Below are positions 1 through 8,205 of a stretch of DNA of 34,606 nt, piece by piece (the first letter of the stretch is position 1; every line of letters begins with the position of its first letter). The notes below the pieces were generated by a model. That model had not been told where the DNA came from. It saw only the letters and a program-made list of their open reading frames with translations, and did not search any database. The position numbers and the translations under genes are program-made. The stretch is from an uncultured SAR86 cluster bacterium (GTDB lineage Bacteria; Pseudomonadota; Gammaproteobacteria; Magnimaribacterales; D2472). The stretch covers positions 1 to 34,606 of the forward strand of contig CACJSU010000005.1 in NCBI GenBank assembly GCA_902596165.1. The letters run 5' to 3'.

Positions 1-2411
1 ATGTTCCGGTTGGGCCTGGCAGGGGGTCGGGAGCTGGATCCTTGGTTGCCTTTGCTCTGGGAATAACAGCACTAGACCCAATTGAGCACAATCTTCTTTT
101 TGAAAGGTTTATTAACCCCGAGAGAATATCCATGCCAGATTTTGATATTGATTTCTGCATGGATAAAAGAGATTTGGTAATAGATTATGTTGGGCAGAAG
201 TATGGGAAATCTGCTGTATCTCAGATTGCAACATTCGGCACCATGGCTGCACGAGCTGTAGTAAGAGATGTGGCAAGAGCATTAGGCAAACCTTATGCTT
301 TGGGTGATCGAATCTCAAAAATGATTCCATTTATTCCCGGTATGACTCTTGAGAAAGCTATAAGCTCTCAGCCAATATTTAAGAAAATGATTCAGGATGA
401 GGAGGAGGTTTCTGAGATCATAGATTTAGCATATAAACTTGAGGGAATCGCAAGAAATGTCGGAAAACATGCAGGGGGAATAGTAATAGCTCCAGGATCA
501 ATTTCAGATTTTTGTCCTACATACTTTGATCCCCAGTCTGATTCCTTGATGACTCAATTTGATAAAGATGATGTTGAGACTATTGGATTGGTAAAATTTG
601 ATTTCCTGGGTCTTAGAACTCTGACGGTAATAGACCGGGCAGTAAAAACGATTAATGAATCTCTAAATGAAAAAAATGAGAAGCCCCTAGATCTTAATAT
701 CCTTACCTTAGATGACCCTAAGGTTTTTGAATTGCTAGCTTCTGGAAGAACTACAGCTGTATTCCAGCTTGAATCAACTGGTATGCGGGAGTTAATTCGT
801 AGACTCAAGCCAACTAAATTTGAAGAGATAGTGGCTTTGCTAGCTTTATACAGGCCTGGCCCTCTTGAATCAGGCATGCATGATGAATTTGTTGATCGCA
901 AGCATGGAAAAAGTAAGGTGACTTTCCCTCATGAATTACTTGCACCGGTATTATCAGAGACATATGGGGTTATTTTGTATCAAGAGCAGGTAATGCAAGC
1001 TGCGCAGGTTTTAGCGGGCTATTCTCTCGGTCAAGCTGACATCTTAAGAAGAGCGATGGGCAAGAAAAAAGTTGAAGAGATGGAGCAGCAAAGACAAATT
1101 TTTGTTGATGGCTGCGCTCAAAATGAAATTAAAAAAGCGACTGCTGAGAAAATTTTTGATCTCATAGAAAAATTTGCTGGCTACGGATTCAATAAATCTC
1201 ATTCCGCAGCTTATGCAATGCTCTCATACCAAACAGCATATTTAAAAACATATTTTCCTGAGCATTTTATGGCAGCCGTCTTATCTACTGAATTAGGTAA
1301 CACCGATAAGATCAATACTCTGATCAATGAATGCAAAGAGATGAAGATTAAGGTATTAACCCCTGATATTAAAACTAGTAACAAACATTTTAATGTTAAT
1401 TCAGATCTTCATATTAAGTATGGTTTGGGCGCAATTAAAGGTGTGGCAGATTCTTTTATCGATCACGTAATTGAGGTTAGAAAAAACCATTCATTTAAAG
1501 ATCTTTTTGATTTAACAAAAAAAGTAAACATTCGGTTGGGCGGCAAAAAATCTATTGAGGCATTGACCAAAGCAGGTGCTTTTGATGAATTAGCTCCCTC
1601 AAGATCTGTAGCGCTTGCCTGCATGGAAGATATGCTAAGGGAAGGTCAAAAGAACAGTGCTCAAATGGCCGGCACTTCAGATCTTTTTGCTTCCATGGAA
1701 CAAACATTCGATCCTTATGAGAAATATATAAATGTTAAAGATTTATCAAAGGAAGATTTGCTTAATCATGAAAGAGATGCTCTTGGTTATTACTTTTCAG
1801 GTCATCCAGTAATTGCAATTGAGGGCATAGTTAAAAATCTACGATCACATACTATTGGTGAAGTCACCGATGATATTGGAAGGGCAAAAATAGTTGGATT
1901 GCTTAATTCATATAGGCAAATTAGAGATCGCTCAAACAAACAAATTGCTTTTATTAGTTTTGATGATGGCACTGGCACTATGGAAGGCACAATTAGTACC
2001 GATGTATTGGAGAAACATCATCTGTTGCTGAAGACAAACTCTATTCTCATTTTCGCTGGCTCAGTTGAGATTGATGATTATAAATCAAAAGAATTGAGCC
2101 GAAGAATGTATAAGATGAAGGTAGGGTCTGTGACCTCACTTGAGTCACAAATGAGCCAAGGCAACAAATCTATTATGATTGACCTAAGAAACGTATCAAA
2201 TGACTCTATTCAATCAAATATGGCAAGTTTAAAAAATTTGAATGGAGATTTTTGGAAGCATGGAAACTGTAAAATACATTTAAAAATTCTTCATCAGGAC
2301 TCTGAGGCTATAATAGAGCTTGGAGATGAATTTAAACTTATGCCTTCAACTGAAAACATCAAAATACTCAAGGATATGTTTGGTGATGAAGCTATTAAAT
2401 TAAATAAATGA
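1..2411 (+). CDS. dnaE: DNA polymerase III alpha subunit, C-terminal part (5' end outside window)
   Basis: Catalytic subunit of the replicative DNA polymerase. The frame is already open at base 3 and reads [13 protein letters not shown] before the first internal ATG/TTG codons, so the gene begins upstream of the window and about 803 residues of a usual ~1160 are visible. Visible parts: the palm motif PDFDIDF, with the two metal-binding Asp at about residues 48 and 50 of the fragment, then [11 protein letters not shown] carrying the third catalytic Asp, then the fingers region ([19 protein letters not shown] and [14 protein letters not shown]), the helix-hairpin-helix region and an OB-fold-like segment near the end. 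The N-terminal PHP domain is missing only because of the window edge. Its stop overlaps the accA start as ATGA, implying translational coupling; dnaE-accA is the usual gammaproteobacterial order. Identification is firm. Confidence 0.97.
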   Translation, partial: VPVGPGRGSGAGSLVAFALGITALDPIEHNLLFERFINPERISMPDFDIDFCMDKRDLVIDYVGQKYGKSAVSQIATFGTMAARAVVRDVARALGKPYALGDRISKMIPFIPGMTLEKAISSQPIFKKMIQDEEEVSEIIDLAYKLEGIARNVGKHAGGIVIAPGSISDFCPTYFDPQSDSLMTQFDKDDVETIGLVKFDFLGLRTLTVIDRAVKTINESLNEKNEKPLDLNILTLDDPKVFELLASGRTTAVFQLESTGMRELIRRLKPTKFEEIVALLALYRPGPLESGMHDEFVDRKHGKSKVTFPHELLAPVLSETYGVILYQEQVMQAAQVLAGYSLGQADILRRAMGKKKVEEMEQQRQIFVDGCAQNEIKKATAEKIFDLIEKFAGYGFNKSHSAAYAMLSYQTAYLKTYFPEHFMAAVLSTELGNTDKINTLINECKEMKIKVLTPDIKTSNKHFNVNSDLHIKYGLGAIKGVADSFIDHVIEVRKNHSFKDLFDLTKKVNIRLGGKKSIEALTKAGAFDELAPSRSVALACMEDMLREGQKNSAQMAGTSDLFASMEQTFDPYEKYINVKDLSKEDLLNHERDALGYYFSGHPVIAIEGIVKNLRSHTIGEVTDDIGRAKIVGLLNSYRQIRDRSNKQIAFISFDDGTGTMEGTISTDVLEKHHLLLKTNSILIFAGSVEIDDYKSKELSRRMYKMKVGSVTSLESQMSQGNKSIMIDLRNVSNDSIQSNMASLKNLNGDFWKHGNCKIHLKILHQDSEAIIELGDEFKLMPSTENIKILKDMFGDEAIKLNK

Positions 2412-3352
2412 GTATTAATATTTTAGAGTTCGAAAAACCAATTGCAGAAGTTGCAGAGAAGATAGCAGCCTTACAATTAGCAGCTTCAGATAATCCAGAG
2501 CTTTTGCCTCAGATAGATAAATTAAAATCTGAACAAGCTGCATTGACGAAGAAAATTTATTCCAAGTTATCTACTTGGCAAAAAGTCCAAGTTGCTCGTC
2601 ATCCAAATAGACCTCATACCCTTGATTTCATTGAAAGAATTTTTGAGGAGTTTGAAGAATTGCATGGAGACCGTCAATTTGGTGATGATGCCTCTTTGGT
2701 TGGAGGGATTGCAAAATTAGAGGGCATGCCTGTAATGATTATTGGGCATGAGAAGGGTAAAGATACTGATGAAAAAGTTAAAAGAAATTTTGGGATGCCA
2801 CAGCCAGAAGGTTACAGAAAAGCAAAAAGGCTTATGCAGTTAGCTGAACGATTTAACATGCCGGTCATTACCTTTATTGATACTGCTGGAGCCTACCCGG
2901 GTGTAGAGGGTGAAGAGAGAGGTCAAAGTGAGGCAATCGCAAGAAATTTAGCAGTAATGTCTAGTCTAAAAACTAAAATACTTGTTGTAGTTTCAGGCGA
3001 AGGGGGTTCTGGGGGAGCTCTGGCTTTGGGCATCGGTGATCATGTTGCAATTTTAGAATATGGAACTTATTCAGTTGCATCCCCTGAAGCTTGCGCTTCA
3101 ATAGTTTGGAGAGAATCAGATAAAGCTCCAGAGGCTGCAGAGGCTATGAAAGTTGGAGCAAATGATTTAAAAAAAATAGGTATAGTTGATGAAATTATTG
3201 TTGAGCCGATCGGAGGAGCGCATCAAGACTATGATACTATTTCAGCAAGCATTAAATCATCTTTGCTAACAAATTTAGCAGAGCTATCTAAATTTTCTCA
3301 AGAGGAGTTACTTCAAAGACGCTATCAGCGCCTGCTTAAAATTGGTGCCTGA
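2408..3352 (+). CDS. accA: Acetyl-CoA carboxylase carboxyltransferase subunit alpha
   Basis: The alpha subunit works with AccD to move the carboxyl group from biotin to acetyl-CoA, making malonyl-CoA for fatty acid synthesis in the cytoplasm. The 314-residue product matches the usual length (~319). It has the N-terminal helical part ([17 protein letters not shown]), the region [27 protein letters not shown], and the crotonase-like core with the glycine-rich [15 protein letters not shown] near residue 200, followed by [14 protein letters not shown]. The start ATG overlaps the dnaE stop by four bases (ATGA), which fixes the start. tilS follows after two bases, so dnaE, accA and tilS are likely co-transcribed. 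Confidence 0.97.
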   Translation: MSINILEFEKPIAEVAEKIAALQLAASDNPELLPQIDKLKSEQAALTKKIYSKLSTWQKVQVARHPNRPHTLDFIERIFEEFEELHGDRQFGDDASLVGGIAKLEGMPVMIIGHEKGKDTDEKVKRNFGMPQPEGYRKAKRLMQLAERFNMPVITFIDTAGAYPGVEGEERGQSEAIARNLAVMSSLKTKILVVVSGEGGSGGALALGIGDHVAILEYGTYSVASPEACASIVWRESDKAPEAAEAMKVGANDLKKIGIVDEIIVEPIGGAHQDYDTISASIKSSLLTNLAELSKFSQEELLQRRYQRLLKIGA

Positions 3353-3354
3353 TT

Positions 3355-4320
3355 TTGTTTGATTTAGAAGATTTTTTTGATTTAGTTGATTCCAGTAAAA
3401 ACATAACTGTTGGATTTAGCGGCGGAGGAGACTCCTCTGCACTTTTGCATTTTTGTCATAAACTTAACCAACAGCGACTTTTGCAAGGTAATCTCTCTGC
3501 AATTCATATCAATCATTCATTAAATAAAGATTCAGATCAGTGGGAAGATCACTGCAAAATATTCTGTGAGGAAAGAGGTATTGACTTTCATAGCTATCAA
3601 GTAAAGATACATTCAAAAAAGTCAGGACTTGAATCAGCCGCAAGAAATGCAAGGTACAAAATTTTTAAAGAAGCAATGCAATTTAATGATCAATTGTTAT
3701 TGGCTCATCATGCAGATGATGTGGCTGAAACCATTTTATTTAGACTATTTAGAGGAACTGGACTTGACGGACTTCAAGGGCCACTAAAAAAACGTGCTTT
3801 AGGAGAGGGAGTAATTTTAAGACCCTTGCTTGACTATACTAAATCTGATCTCGTTAAATATTTGTCCATTAACAATATCAACTTTATCTCTGATAGCTCT
3901 AACTTTGAAGACAATCAGGACCGCAATTTTATTCGCAATGAAATTCTCAAGATGGCTGCAAATCGTTGGCCTAATGCAAGTAGAAAAATTCAACAAACAG
4001 CTGATTTAGTTTCAAAGCAAAAAAAAGTTCATGATTTTTTGCTAGATCAGCAGTTTGGAGAAAATATTAGAGGCCTTAAATTACATAGAAAGTTCCTGCT
4101 TGATCTAGATGAAGATAGCTGTAAAGAAGTGATCAGATATTGGATAAAAACTAATAATGTGGCTATGCCAAATAAAAAAATAATTGGTGAAATTTTAAAA
4201 GCGTTTATTTATTCTAATCCTAGTGCAAGAACACAAGTGAATTGGTCGAGAGCAGACAATGATCAAAATAGTGCTTTTTTAACTTTTAGTGATGGTGATT
4301 TGATCTTAAATAAGAAATAA
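3355..4320 (+). CDS. tilS: tRNA(Ile)-lysidine synthetase, short form
   Basis: TilS uses ATP and lysine to modify the wobble cytidine of tRNA-Ile (CAU) so that it reads AUA. The PP-loop SGGGDSS lies at about residues 22-28, followed by the family motifs HINHSLNKDSDQWE, AARNARYKIF, LLLAHHADDVAETILFRLFRGTGLDG and DSSNFEDNQDRNFIRNEIL. The product has 321 residues against ~430 in E. coli. The N-terminal catalytic domain and part of the central helical domain are present, but the C-terminal tRNA-binding domain seems to be missing or strongly reduced. Short forms are known in other bacteria. The start is a TTG two bases after the accA stop; no ATG comes early enough to include the PP-loop. The gene ends in a clear stop codon. 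Confidence 0.93.
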   Translation: MFDLEDFFDLVDSSKNITVGFSGGGDSSALLHFCHKLNQQRLLQGNLSAIHINHSLNKDSDQWEDHCKIFCEERGIDFHSYQVKIHSKKSGLESAARNARYKIFKEAMQFNDQLLLAHHADDVAETILFRLFRGTGLDGLQGPLKKRALGEGVILRPLLDYTKSDLVKYLSINNINFISDSSNFEDNQDRNFIRNEILKMAANRWPNASRKIQQTADLVSKQKKVHDFLLDQQFGENIRGLKLHRKFLLDLDEDSCKEVIRYWIKTNNVAMPNKKIIGEILKAFIYSNPSARTQVNWSRADNDQNSAFLTFSDGDLILNKK

Positions 4321-4341
4321 TCAATTAATTCGGAGAAAAAT

Positions 4342-5115
4342 ATGAGTTATGAAACTTTAAGCCTAGCTATTGAAAATAGGGTAGCAACTATAACTATTAA
4401 TCGTCCAAAAATGATGAATGCTTTTAATGAGCAGCTTATTTGGGATATGGGGAATGCAACTGAGCAAGTTAAAAATGATTCTCAGGTTAGAGTGTTGGTT
4501 ATAACTGGAGAGGGTAGAGGATTTTCTGCTGGTGCTGATTTAACTGAAAGAGAGGCTTCATGGTCAGATACAAAGGATGCATTGTTGAGAGGCTATCATC
4601 CTTTTTTAAAGAATATAATTGAAATGCCAAAACCAGTTATTGGTTCAATTAATGGAGCTGCTGCTGGTATTGGAGCTGCATTGGCTATGGCATGTGATTT
4701 AAGAATCATGGCTAAAGATGCATACATCATGTCAGTTTTTAGCAATATTGCATTAGTGCCAGATGGCGGACTTAGTTTTCTTTTAACAAGAGCTATTGGT
4801 TATGGGCGAGCTTTAGAATATGCAATTGAAGCAAAGAAAATATCTTCAGCTGATTGTTTAAATATGGGCATCGCTAATAAAGTGGTGGAACTAGATCAAT
4901 TAGTATCTGAAACAAAAAAATGGGCAGAGCATTTATCCAAGAGATCTCCGCAAGCATTATCACTAACTAAAAAATTGATGAATGATTCGATGACTCAGTC
5001 ATATGATGAAACCTTTAAAGCTGAAGCAGAAGCTCAAAATAATATCTTTGGATCTGACGAGAATATGGAAGGGGTGAAAGCTTTCTTGGAAAAGCGAGAG
5101 CCAGATTTTAAGTAA
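4342..5115 (+). CDS. Enoyl-CoA hydratase/isomerase family protein, PaaG-like
   Basis: A 257-residue crotonase-fold protein acting on an acyl-CoA. The oxyanion-hole segments are visible: FSAGADL near residue 65 and NGAAAGIGAALAMACDLR near residue 110. By alignment to rat enoyl-CoA hydratase, neither catalytic Glu is kept: the Glu144 position is Ala and the Glu164 position is Phe. Instead the segment FSNIALVPDGG carries an Asp after LVP, as in PaaG-type isomerases. An isomerase or other crotonase reaction is therefore more likely than plain hydration; the substrate is not known. GGAG at 4332-4335, six bases before the ATG, supports the start. The gene may be the last of the dnaE operon. Its 3' end overlaps the convergent leuA by eight bases. 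Confidence 0.9.
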   Translation: MSYETLSLAIENRVATITINRPKMMNAFNEQLIWDMGNATEQVKNDSQVRVLVITGEGRGFSAGADLTEREASWSDTKDALLRGYHPFLKNIIEMPKPVIGSINGAAAGIGAALAMACDLRIMAKDAYIMSVFSNIALVPDGGLSFLLTRAIGYGRALEYAIEAKKISSADCLNMGIANKVVELDQLVSETKKWAEHLSKRSPQALSLTKKLMNDSMTQSYDETFKAEAEAQNNIFGSDENMEGVKAFLEKREPDFK

Positions 5116-6781
5116 TTAGTTTATTTAATCCAGCGATAATGGCCTGAAAAGAAGCCTTCACAGTATTTCCATCAATTCCAGCACCCCATTCATTTTTTCC
5201 TGCTAGAGTTAATTCAATGAATGCAGCTGCCTTTGCATCTGCGCCTGAGGTAACAGAATGCTGATGATAATCAGACACAGAAATTGATGATGAGAAATGA
5301 TCATTTACAGCAGATACAAAAGCTTCAATAGGGCCTCCACCAATTCCTGTAAGATTCACCTCATTATTTTTATCTTTTAATGTTATTTCTACTTGATCAG
5401 AGGTATTGCCCGAGGAATCTTCCGAGGAAGATAAGGCATAGTTAATCAGTTCAAGTTGTCCCTCAACTGCAATATAGTTTTTTTCAAAGACTTTCCATAT
5501 ATCCCTAGACATAACCTCTTTTCCAGTTTCATCAGCAACCTTTTGTACTTTTTCACTTAAATTAATCTGTAATCTTCGCGGAAGAGATACCCCATGATCT
5601 TTTTCAAGAATGAATGCTATTCCCCCTTTGCCTGATTGAGAGTTTATTCTTACAACTGCTTCGTATGACCTGCCAAGATCTGCAGGATCAATAGGCAGAT
5701 AGGGGACTTCCCATTCAGGTTTATTTGATTTTTCTAACGCGCTCAAGCCCTTCTTGATTGCATCTTGATGCGATCCCGAAAAGGCGGTAAATACTAGATC
5801 ACCTGCGTAAGGATGTCTTGGATGAACCGGAAGTTGATTGCAGTATTCAACTTCCCTTATAACTGCATTAATATCAGAGAAATCAAGCTCTGGGTCAATT
5901 CCCTGAGTAAGCAAGTTTAGAGCAATAGTAACAATATCAACATTACCAGTTCTTTCTCCATTTCCAAATAAAGTACCTTCAACCCTGTCAGCTCCAGCCA
6001 TTAAACCAAACTCGGAGGCTGCAACAGCAGTACCGCGATCATTATGCGGATGCAATGAGAGGGTAATATTTTTTCGATTGATTAAATTTGTATTCATCCA
6101 TTCTATTTGATCGCCATAAACATTTGGTGTCGCCATTTCTACAGTTGCAGGAAGATTGATAATAATTTTTTCAGAAGAAACGTCTTTAAGAATGTCCACT
6201 ACGGCATCACAAACCTCAGCAGCATAATCAAGTTCTGTCCCGGTGAAGCTCTCCGGAGAGTATTCAAAAGACCATTTTGTTTCAGGATTTTCTAATGCAA
6301 GCTTCTTTACTAGCATTGCTCCATCAGTGGCTATCTTCTTAATGCCTTCTTTATCTTGATCAAAGACCACTTTTCTTTGAAGGGTGGAGGTAGAATTATA
6401 AAAATGAACAATAGCTTGAGAGGCTCCTTGCAGTGATTCAAAGGTTCTTTCAATGATATGATCACGTGCTTGAGTGAGTACTTGTATTGTGACATCTGAA
6501 GGAATCTGTTTTTCTTCTATTAGCCATCTTACAAACTCAAAATCTGTTTCAGATGCTGCCGGAAACCCTACTTCAATTTCTTTGAATCCAAGATCACATA
6601 GAAGTTTAAACATTCGCTTTTTCCTCTCGTGACCCATAGGTTCGATGAGAGCTTGATTTCCATCACGCAGATCGACAGAACACCATCTTGGCGCTGATTG
6701 AATTACCTGATTTGGCCAAGATCGTCCCTCTAGAGGAATAGGCTCAAAAGGTTTGTATTTTTTAATTAAATCTTTCATCAT
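5108..6781 (-). CDS. leuA: 2-isopropylmalate synthase (long type)
   Basis: First committed enzyme of leucine synthesis: it condenses 2-oxoisovalerate with acetyl-CoA to give 2-isopropylmalate. The 557-residue product has the length of the long LeuA type seen in Pseudomonas and actinobacteria. The TIM-barrel carries the signature CSVDLRDGNQAL near residue 34, EIEVGFPAASETDFEF, and the metal-binding LSLHPHNDRGTAVAASE near residue 240. The C-terminal part from about residue 420 is the LeuA dimer (leucine feedback) domain, with ELINYALSSS and GIGGGPIEAFVSAVN. No leuB, leuC or leuD gene lies beside it. It is divergent from the holD-like gene with only about ten bases between starts, so the two promoters must overlap the neighbouring coding regions. 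Confidence 0.96.
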   Translation of the reverse strand: MMKDLIKKYKPFEPIPLEGRSWPNQVIQSAPRWCSVDLRDGNQALIEPMGHERKKRMFKLLCDLGFKEIEVGFPAASETDFEFVRWLIEEKQIPSDVTIQVLTQARDHIIERTFESLQGASQAIVHFYNSTSTLQRKVVFDQDKEGIKKIATDGAMLVKKLALENPETKWSFEYSPESFTGTELDYAAEVCDAVVDILKDVSSEKIIINLPATVEMATPNVYGDQIEWMNTNLINRKNITLSLHPHNDRGTAVAASEFGLMAGADRVEGTLFGNGERTGNVDIVTIALNLLTQGIDPELDFSDINAVIREVEYCNQLPVHPRHPYAGDLVFTAFSGSHQDAIKKGLSALEKSNKPEWEVPYLPIDPADLGRSYEAVVRINSQSGKGGIAFILEKDHGVSLPRRLQINLSEKVQKVADETGKEVMSRDIWKVFEKNYIAVEGQLELINYALSSSEDSSGNTSDQVEITLKDKNNEVNLTGIGGGPIEAFVSAVNDHFSSSISVSDYHQHSVTSGADAKAAAFIELTLAGKNEWGAGIDGNTVKASFQAIIAGLNKLIT

Positions 6782-6791
6782 TGCTTTTGTG

Positions 6792-7226
6792 ATGCTATCA
6801 AATAAATCTCAATATATTCTCTCTAAAATTGGTATTCCTTTATATGCGGATACAAATAACCTCGCTGTCAGTGATGAAATTGATATCCACTTCTTCCAAA
6901 AGGACAATATTCTAACATTACATGCAAATTCTGTAGATGAATACTCAGAAAAAGAGGTAAAGTTACTTGAAGCTATTATTGCCGCAATTCATGGAACCAA
7001 GCAACCAGCCTCAAGAGGTGCTATCTCATCCTCTTCTCAAGATCCTATTGATATAACAAGTTTTCATGATACCGCCAAACTTAAAGCGACCTTAGTTTTT
7101 TTTGATCCAAAGAATCTTTTTGATGACTTAAATTTAATTATTTCGCCATCATTAAAAGCAATGTTAACTAACCCAAACCTAAAAAAAGATCTTTGGAGTA
7201 AACTGAAGCCCTTGCAGTCAGCTTAA
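6792..7226 (+). CDS. holD: Probable DNA polymerase III psi subunit
   Basis: Psi binds chi (HolC) and links the clamp loader to single-strand binding protein. The 144-residue product is short and divergent. Its N-terminus (YILSKIGIPLY) resembles the QLQQLGI segment of E. coli psi. The C-terminus (ISPSLKAMLTNPNLKKDLW) lines up with the conserved psi segment VASPALTDLRANPTARAALW. It directly precedes rimI, and holD-rimI is the gene pair found in E. coli and many relatives. I chose the ATG at 6792; an in-frame ATG at 6753 would lie inside leuA and adds a hydrophobic stretch not expected in psi, while a GTG at 6789 is possible. The similarity is weak, so the call rests jointly on the C-terminal motif and gene order. 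Confidence 0.72.
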   Translation: MLSNKSQYILSKIGIPLYADTNNLAVSDEIDIHFFQKDNILTLHANSVDEYSEKEVKLLEAIIAAIHGTKQPASRGAISSSSQDPIDITSFHDTAKLKATLVFFDPKNLFDDLNLIISPSLKAMLTNPNLKKDLWSKLKPLQSA

Positions 7227-7667
7227 ATGACCATTTCATACAGGCCAGCCAGTTCAGATGATGTTTCTGCAATTCTAGAAATTGAAAATAAGACTAACCA
7301 GATGCCGTGGACAGAGGCTCAATTTATATCTTCCATGGAAGTTGGTCATTTTTCGGTGGTACTCCATGAAAAAAATAATATTCAAGGGTTTGCCATTTAT
7401 TCACCAATAGTTCCCGAATCGCATTTATTAAATATTGCCATTCATCCAACTCATCAAGGGAAGGGATTGGGAGACAAGCTACTGCAACAAGTTATTATTC
7501 AGAATAAAATAATGGGAGTTCAAGTTATATCTCTTGAGGTTAGGGTCTCCAATCTTCCGGCGATAAAGCTATATGAAAAAAGAGGATTTCTAAAAGATGC
7601 CATTCGACCTAACTATTACAGCGGTCCACCAAAAGAAGATGCTTTGTTGATGAGTTTAAAAATTTAG
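7227..7667 (+). CDS. rimI: Ribosomal protein S18-alanine N-acetyltransferase
   Basis: GNAT-fold enzyme that acetylates the N-terminal alanine of ribosomal protein S18. The 146-residue product has YRPASSDDVSAILEIENKTNQMPW at the N-terminus, the acetyl-CoA loop HPTHQGKGLGDKLLQQ (Q/RxxGxG/A type) near residue 75, LEVRVSNLPAIKLYEKRGF near 110, and the RimI-type ending RPNYYSGPPKEDALLMSL. The ATG comes immediately after the holD-like stop with no gap, so the two are translationally linked. It ends one base before the convergent glutathione peroxidase gene, leaving no room for a separate terminator. Confidence 0.92.
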   Translation: MTISYRPASSDDVSAILEIENKTNQMPWTEAQFISSMEVGHFSVVLHEKNNIQGFAIYSPIVPESHLLNIAIHPTHQGKGLGDKLLQQVIIQNKIMGVQVISLEVRVSNLPAIKLYEKRGFLKDAIRPNYYSGPPKEDALLMSLKI

Positions 7668-7668
7668 T

Positions 7669-8148
7669 TTATAAAATTTTTTGTAATTCAGGCTCTATAG
7701 CTGATTGGCCATCTTTAGGAGCAAATCTTTTGACTACCTGACCATCTTTATTAACAAGGAATTTGGTGAAATTCCATTTCACAGCCTCGGTACCAAGAAT
7801 TCCTGGAGATTCATGCTTAAGGTATTTAAATAGAGGGCTGGCATTTGCACCATTAACCTCAATCTTGTCAAACATTTTAAATGAAACATTAAATGTAAGA
7901 TCACAAAACGATTGGATCTCTTCATTGGTTCCAGATTCCTGGGCACCAAATTGGTTACACGGAAAACCTAGAACCTCAAAATCTTGATCTTGATATTTCT
8001 CATATAAATGTTGAAGATCTTTGTATTGAGGCGTAAATCCACATTTACTTGCTACATTGACTATTAATAATGTTTTTCCTTTGTAGTCACTTAAATCCAC
8101 TGAGTTTAATTCAATGTCTTTAACACTTATGTTGTATAACTCACTCAT
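7669..8148 (-). CDS. Glutathione peroxidase family protein (thiol peroxidase)
   Basis: Thioredoxin-fold peroxidase that reduces hydrogen peroxide or lipid hydroperoxides. The 159-residue product has the signature NVASKCGFTPQY with the peroxidatic Cys (Cys instead of selenocysteine) near residue 35, LGFPCNQFGAQESG with a second Cys and the conserved Gln near residue 75, and the WNFTKFLV motif near residue 124, which supplies the Trp and Asn of the catalytic tetrad. As in most bacterial homologues, thioredoxin may be the true electron donor. Start chosen at the ATG at 8148 because AGGAG lies at 8155-8159, six bases upstream; a TTG one codon earlier is less likely. BtuE-like. Divergent from the ElaA fusion gene. 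Confidence 0.94.
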   Translation of the reverse strand: MSELYNISVKDIELNSVDLSDYKGKTLLIVNVASKCGFTPQYKDLQHLYEKYQDQDFEVLGFPCNQFGAQESGTNEEIQSFCDLTFNVSFKMFDKIEVNGANASPLFKYLKHESPGILGTEAVKWNFTKFLVNKDGQVVKRFAPKDGQSAIEPELQKIL

Positions 8149-8193
8149 CAAGAACTCCTAATTTTGAATTTAGATTATACGGAATAAAACAAA

Positions 8194-8199
8194 TATAAT
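8194..8199 (+). promoter_or_regulatory. -10 box placed for a leaderless transcript of the ElaA-fusion gene
   Basis: A perfect TATAAT ends six bases before the ATG at 8206, so the expected transcription start is the A of the start codon. No Shine-Dalgarno sequence is seen upstream of the ATG, which fits. No good -35 box lies at 16-18 bases (TAGATT at 8171 is only a weak match). The same geometry occurs at astA. Confidence 0.5.
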
Positions 8200-8205
8200 C
8201 ATCGA

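Noticed and set aside
42-2411. dnaE starting at the internal TTG codon at 42
   Set aside because: The frame upstream (bases 3-41) codes the conserved [12 protein letters not shown] segment of DnaE, so the gene comes in from outside the window.
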